The notes under the pieces: generated by a model | Databases searched by the model: none | The model's input: the letters and a program-made list of their open reading frames with translations, nothing else | Told to the model about the DNA's origin: nothing | Program-made: the position numbers and the translations under genes | Source: JAUIGE01 sp045106685 | Lineage (GTDB): Bacteria; Bacteroidota; Bacteroidia; J057 | Reading direction: 5' to 3' | NCBI GenBank assembly: GCA_045106685.1 | Contig: JBGCFB010000313.1 | Coordinates: forward strand, 1 to 6,451 | DNA: 6,451 nt | Shown here: one piece after another, positions 5,915 through 6,451 of the stretch | Numbering within the stretch: position 1 is the stretch's first letter | How the letters are laid out: each line of letters opens with the position of its first letter

Positions 5915-6286
5915 ATGACTAAAGAAGCATACATACAAATGATGCAGGAGCGAACTCAAAAGCAGCTCCTTAATGTAATCGCATTGTGTGAGCTTCTTCC
6001 AAAAAAGCGTGCGGCATGGATTATAGAAGATCAACTTATTCGTTCAGCAGGGTCAGTTGGTGCAAACTATCGAGCAGCATGCCGAGCTAGGTCCGGGAAA
6101 GAGTTTTTTGCCAAAATCAGTATCGTAGTAGAAGAAGCCGACGAGGTCTGTTTTTGGCTTGATACTCTTAATAAAACGAATTTTATTGAAAACAAAGACT
6201 CAATTTTACCAATACTTAAAGAAGCTAACGAACTACTAGCAATTGTAGCTACTGCAAGAAAAAGCAGTCAAAACTCACTTAAATAG
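5915..6286 (+). CDS. Four-helix-bundle protein, S23 / 23S rRNA intervening-sequence (IVP) family
   Basis: A 123-residue, mostly helical protein. The family signature is clear at about 40-85: QLIRSAGSVGANYRAACRA, then KEFFAKISIVVEEADEVCFWLDTL. The first helix (about 11-30, ERTQKQLLNVIALCELLPK) and the last (about 95-115) complete the four-helix bundle. Relatives include IVP ORFs of split 23S rRNA genes, free-standing genes scattered in Bacteroidota genomes, and, more distantly, the Avd accessory proteins of diversity-generating retroelements. The molecular role is not established; family structures point to oligomers that may bind nucleic acid. A TAA lies directly before the ATG, fixing the start. 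The gene has its own predicted promoter and flanking inverted repeats, and is more A/T-rich than cysC. It interrupts a cysC-cysD pair and shows no functional link to sulfate metabolism, suggesting it is a passenger. Confidence 0.9.
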   Translation: MTKEAYIQMMQERTQKQLLNVIALCELLPKKRAAWIIEDQLIRSAGSVGANYRAACRARSGKEFFAKISIVVEEADEVCFWLDTLNKTNFIENKDSILPILKEANELLAIVATARKSSQNSLK

Positions 6287-6320
6287 GCAAATGATTTGAG
6301 CGATAAACTTAAAGAGCTTA

Positions 6321-6354
6321 CCCTCCATCCTTTTATCCTCCAATCCATCAATCC
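6321..6354 (-). repeat. Right inverted-repeat arm (GGATTGA-like octamers on the minus strand)
   Basis: Read on the minus strand this is a run of units GGATTGAT, GGATTGGA, GGATAAAA, GGATGGA and GGG. The first 26 nt match the left arm (5802-5827) at 20 of 26 positions in inverted orientation. It ends 12 nt before the cysD start, so it would lie in the cysD leader of any read-through mRNA. Confidence 0.6.
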
Positions 6355-6366
6355 TTAAAAAGAACT

Positions 6367-6451
6367 ATGGATTATAGAACTTCCCACTTAGATCAACTTG
6401 AAGCCGAAGCGATATATATTATTCGCGAAGTGGCGGCACAGTTTGAAAGGC
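6367..6451 (+). CDS. cysD: Sulfate adenylyltransferase subunit 2, N-terminal fragment
   Basis: Only the first 28 codons are present before the window ends. SHLDQLEAEA, then IIREVAAQFER closely matches the start of CysD, where it immediately precedes the PAPS-reductase-like ATP pyrophosphatase core (not visible here). CysD with the GTPase CysN makes APS from sulfate and ATP, the substrate of CysC, so the two genes belong to one pathway. No separate promoter matching the Bacteroidota consensus is seen in the 80 nt before it, which suggests read-through from upstream. The leader AAAAAGAACT is A-rich without a strong Shine-Dalgarno site. The short length limits certainty, but the match and the context agree. 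Confidence 0.85.
   Translation, partial: MDYRTSHLDQLEAEAIYIIREVAAQFER

Larger units (their letters stand above)
5801..6354 (+). mobile_element. Candidate S23 cassette bounded by imperfect inverted repeats
   Basis: A segment of about 550 bp between cysC and cysD holds one promoter and one four-helix-bundle gene, flanked by inverted arms made of GGATTGA-like octamers. cysC and cysD are usually adjacent partners, so the segment looks inserted between them. S23/IVP ORFs are known from intervening sequences in 23S rRNA genes of Leptospira, Coxiella and others, which are also bounded by inverted repeats. No transposase, recombinase or clear target-site duplication is visible, so mobility is only a hypothesis and would have to be provided in trans. 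Confidence 0.3.

Noticed and set aside
5915..6286. Avd-like protein of a diversity-generating retroelement
   Set aside because: The fold family is related, but no reverse transcriptase, template repeat or variable repeat is visible nearby; the secreted protein ends in a T9SS domain, not a C-type lectin variable region.

Overview
The window looks like a polysaccharide-biosynthesis locus from a member of the Bacteroidota, perhaps a Saprospiria- or Cytophagia-like lineage (the lineage is a guess). Four things point there. There is a large secreted protein with a type IX secretion (T9SS) type A sorting domain. Two places match the Bacteroidota promoter consensus (TTTG or TTG, spacer of about 19-23, TAnnTTTG). 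The starts have A/T-rich leaders without clear Shine-Dalgarno sites. The four-helix-bundle (S23/IVP-like) gene is of a type common in this phylum.

Layout: a divergent promoter region at about 5144-5230 splits the window. To the left, on the minus strand, one probable operon runs: winged-helix regulator with a degenerate nucleotidyltransferase-like domain (5143-4616); 965-residue multi-domain secreted T9SS protein (4591-1694); UDP-GlcNAc 4-epimerase of the WbpP/TviC type (1658-690); and a UDP-glucuronate 4-epimerase-like protein cut by the left window edge (676-1). Gaps are 24, 35 and 13 nt. To the right, on the plus strand: APS kinase cysC (5231-5824), an S23-type four-helix-bundle gene (5915-6286), and the first 28 codons of cysD (6367 to the right edge).

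How the genes may work together (inference): the two epimerases would make UDP-GalNAc and UDP-GalA, and CysC with CysD would make PAPS, the sulfate donor for sulfotransferases. Together they fit supply of precursors for a sulfated, uronic-acid- and amino-sugar-containing surface polysaccharide, although no sulfotransferase or glycosyltransferase is in view. The T9SS protein would be exported to the cell surface.

The two most notable regions are these. (1) A perfect 9-bp inverted repeat has its loop and one arm holding a consensus -7 box (TAGTTTTG) for the regulator operon; it looks like an autoregulatory operator and shows that the regulator starts at ATG 5143. (2) The S23 gene sits between cysC and cysD, has its own consensus promoter, and is bracketed by imperfect inverted repeats made of GGATTGA-like octamers. 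The left repeat also forms a canonical G-quadruplex motif and encodes the last codons and stop of cysC. This resembles in outline the inverted-repeat-bounded intervening sequences that carry S23 ORFs in some 23S rRNA genes, and may be an insertion cassette. I see no tRNA, rRNA, CRISPR array, IS element or convincing intrinsic terminator. All gaps between genes are under 100 nt.
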